From assembly GCF_000518485.1 (NCBI RefSeq), contig NZ_JADR01000011.1:1-64000 (forward strand): a stretch of DNA of 64,000 nt, read 5' to 3'. The translations under genes and the position numbers were made by a program. Under the pieces are notes generated by a model. The model did not search any database and was not told the DNA's origin. It was given only the letters and a program-made list of their open reading frames with translations. The DNA comes from Olleya marilimosa CAM030. Lineage in GTDB: Bacteria > Bacteroidota > Bacteroidia > Flavobacteriales > Flavobacteriaceae. Shown here piece by piece: positions 62,993 to 64,000 of the stretch (positions are counted from its first letter, which is position 1; every line of letters begins with the position of its first letter).

Positions 62993-63580
62993 CTATAATT
63001 TATTGATGCTTTTATAGATAAAATTCAAGTTTTTAATCAATGTATAAGCGTAACCTCCATGGTTTCTTGGCGACAAGAATTTAGATTTTTTATAAAAAAT
63101 CACTTTGTTTAAAGTTAAATCAATAATAATTATTTCCAACTGTTGTTTACTAATTGGAGTTGTTCCGGTTGATGTACTACTTTTGGTTGTAATTAGTGAA
63201 AAAATACCGTAATTGTTTTTTATAGCGTCTCCAATAGTTTTTAAATTAGGAATAATAGCATCTTCTGTTTCTTTCTTTTTAAATTCATCAAAAATACGCA
63301 CTAATTCAGTTTCGTTTTCAGTGGTTAAGTCTAATGGATATTTTTCTATTATTTTATATTTAGGTTTTTCGTTTTCAAAAACAGAGTCTAACGCTATGAT
63401 TGAAATTTCTTCAAATCTATCATATAGAATAGTTGGTTTAGTTGGATTTTGATGACTAAATAATGGTTTAAAATAAGTAAGATTTTCAACTGTTTTTTGC
63501 TCTACTGATATCTCAGATTGCGAATTTGCTGTAAATGAAAATAGGATAACAAATAGAAAAGCTAAAAGATGAATTTTCAT
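62993..63580 (-). CDS. Exported protein of unknown function (195 aa)
   Basis: 195 residues with a signal peptide (MKIHLLAFLFVILFSFTANS). The mature part is mixed alpha/beta with no recognisable domain; charged central stretch (about 60-100), then LEIIIIDLTLNKVIFYKKSK and NHGGYAYTLIKNL near the end. It is followed closely upstream by the small membrane protein at 63600-63791 on the same strand, so the two may be one transcript. Confidence 0.7.
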   Translation of the reverse strand: MKIHLLAFLFVILFSFTANSQSEISVEQKTVENLTYFKPLFSHQNPTKPTILYDRFEEISIIALDSVFENEKPKYKIIEKYPLDLTTENETELVRIFDEFKKKETEDAIIPNLKTIGDAIKNNYGIFSLITTKSSTSTGTTPISKQQLEIIIIDLTLNKVIFYKKSKFLSPRNHGGYAYTLIKNLNFIYKSINKL

Positions 63581-63599
63581 GGTTGTGTCAAGCTTTATC

Positions 63600-63791
63600 T
63601 TATTTTTTTTCTGTTTTAAAATATATAAAAAATGGCATTATTATAAATAACACAACTAGAATAGGGATATAATTAAATTTGTAGTCACCTCTTAACATAT
63701 GATTATTAACTAACCAAAAAAATCCATAACCAAAAAGAGTAGCAATAAATGATATGATATAATAAAGTGTAAACTTTTTTAATGTTTTCAT
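63600..63791 (-). CDS. Small membrane protein (63 aa)
   Basis: 63 residues with two hydrophobic helices (about 8-30, YYIISFIATLFGYGFFWLV, and 41-58, YIPILVVLFIIMPFFIYF) and a basic C-terminus. It lies 19 bases upstream of the exported protein on the same strand. No family is recognised. Confidence 0.6.
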   Translation of the reverse strand: MKTLKKFTLYYIISFIATLFGYGFFWLVNNHMLRGDYKFNYIPILVVLFIIMPFFIYFKTEKK

Positions 63792-63841
63792 GTTTTTTGA
63801 GTTTAGTCTTAAATATAGGAAATTAATCTGAAGGTTTAATC

Positions 63842-64000
63842 TTATCTATAAAAATTCATTTCATCCAAATAAGACCAAACGTGATTTGGTAGTAACGGTT
63901 TTATGTTTTTACCAGCTTTGATACTGTTTCGTATTAAAGTAGACGATATCTCCATTATTGGAGCCTCAACATGGTGTATTTTTGGGTGGTTATCAAATTG
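63842..64000 (-). CDS. nadD: Nicotinate-nucleotide adenylyltransferase, C-terminal part (5' end outside window)
   Basis: 52 codons are visible, ending at TAA 63842-63844; the start lies beyond 64000. The visible stretch HVEAPIMEISSTLIRNSIKAG contains the NadD substrate/phosphate-binding signature ISSTxIR, followed by GKNIKPLLPNHVWSYL, which is the usual C-terminus of the family. NadD makes nicotinate adenine dinucleotide in NAD synthesis. Its length and start cannot be judged. Confidence 0.88.
   Translation of the reverse strand, partial: QFDNHPKIHHVEAPIMEISSTLIRNSIKAGKNIKPLLPNHVWSYLDEMNFYR

Noticed and set aside
1-64000. Search for tRNA, rRNA, insertion sequences, integrases and prophage genes
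   Set aside because: None seen by eye: no transposase or integrase motif, and no tRNA-like cloverleaf or CCA-ended segment between genes. A tRNAscan run would settle this.

Overview
The window is AT-rich chromosomal DNA from a member of the Flavobacteriaceae (Bacteroidota). Evidence for this assignment: type IX secretion (T9SS) cargo proteins with gliding-motility-type C-terminal domains, a PorP/SprF protein, a complete Bat (aerotolerance) operon, HmuY/TonB-receptor genes, surface-lipoprotein signals (Cys followed by acidic residues), the Bacteroidota -7 promoter element TAnnTTTG before several genes, and little sign of Shine-Dalgarno sites. No rRNA, tRNA, CRISPR array, insertion sequence or prophage gene was seen. 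Coding density is high, and no gene-free stretch exceeds 300 bases.

Layout. 1-12 kb: a PorP/SprF protein (cut by the window edge) beside a 2159-residue modular T9SS adhesin, then penicillin-binding protein 1C, a second T9SS cargo protein and a small membrane protein. 12-17.6 kb: a lipid-anchored bacterial alpha-2-macroglobulin with its thioester motif. 17.9-24.3 kb: an ALDH7-type aldehyde dehydrogenase, an OmpA-like/helix-hairpin-helix pair, and a leftward aldo-keto reductase / SDR / AlbA_2 operon. 24.4-33.7 kb: moxR, DUF58, a BatD-like protein, then batA, batB, batC, batD, batE. 33.8-40.5 kb: a small secreted protein, SulP transporter, universal stress protein, beta-carbonic anhydrase, DUF2490 protein, second SulP and second beta-carbonic anhydrase, which reads as a bicarbonate/CO2 module. 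40.5-42.6 kb: cvpA, a conserved unknown and pheS. 42.7-49.6 kb: an RND efflux operon with a GbsR/MarR-type regulator at its head and a TetR-type regulator at its tail. 49.7-58.1 kb: an iron/heme locus, with HmuY and its TonB receptor leftward, and DUF6607, ankyrin, DUF2271 and a PepSY-flavodoxin reductase rightward. 58.1-64 kb: small conserved unknowns, gpsA, two lipoproteins, a BON-LysM protein, three small or unknown leftward genes and the 3' end of nadD.

How genes work together. The adhesin probably needs the adjacent SprF-like protein for export. PBP1C and alpha-2-macroglobulin are a known functional pair (cell-wall repair and protease trapping), here split by two inserted genes. The two SulP/carbonic anhydrase pairs would import bicarbonate and interconvert it with CO2. 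HmuY and the TonB receptor would capture haem or iron, while the PepSY reductase would move electrons across the inner membrane.

Besides genes there are two dispersed repeat families: an approximately 85-93 bp element with GCGTTA ends, in inverted orientation around a 17.5-kb block, and a 14-15 bp GAAA-loop hairpin, two of whose four copies lie in frame inside genes. There are also two sigma-54-like promoters near 60-61 kb and candidate operators at the efflux and haem loci. All family assignments come from reading the sequences; no database search was run.
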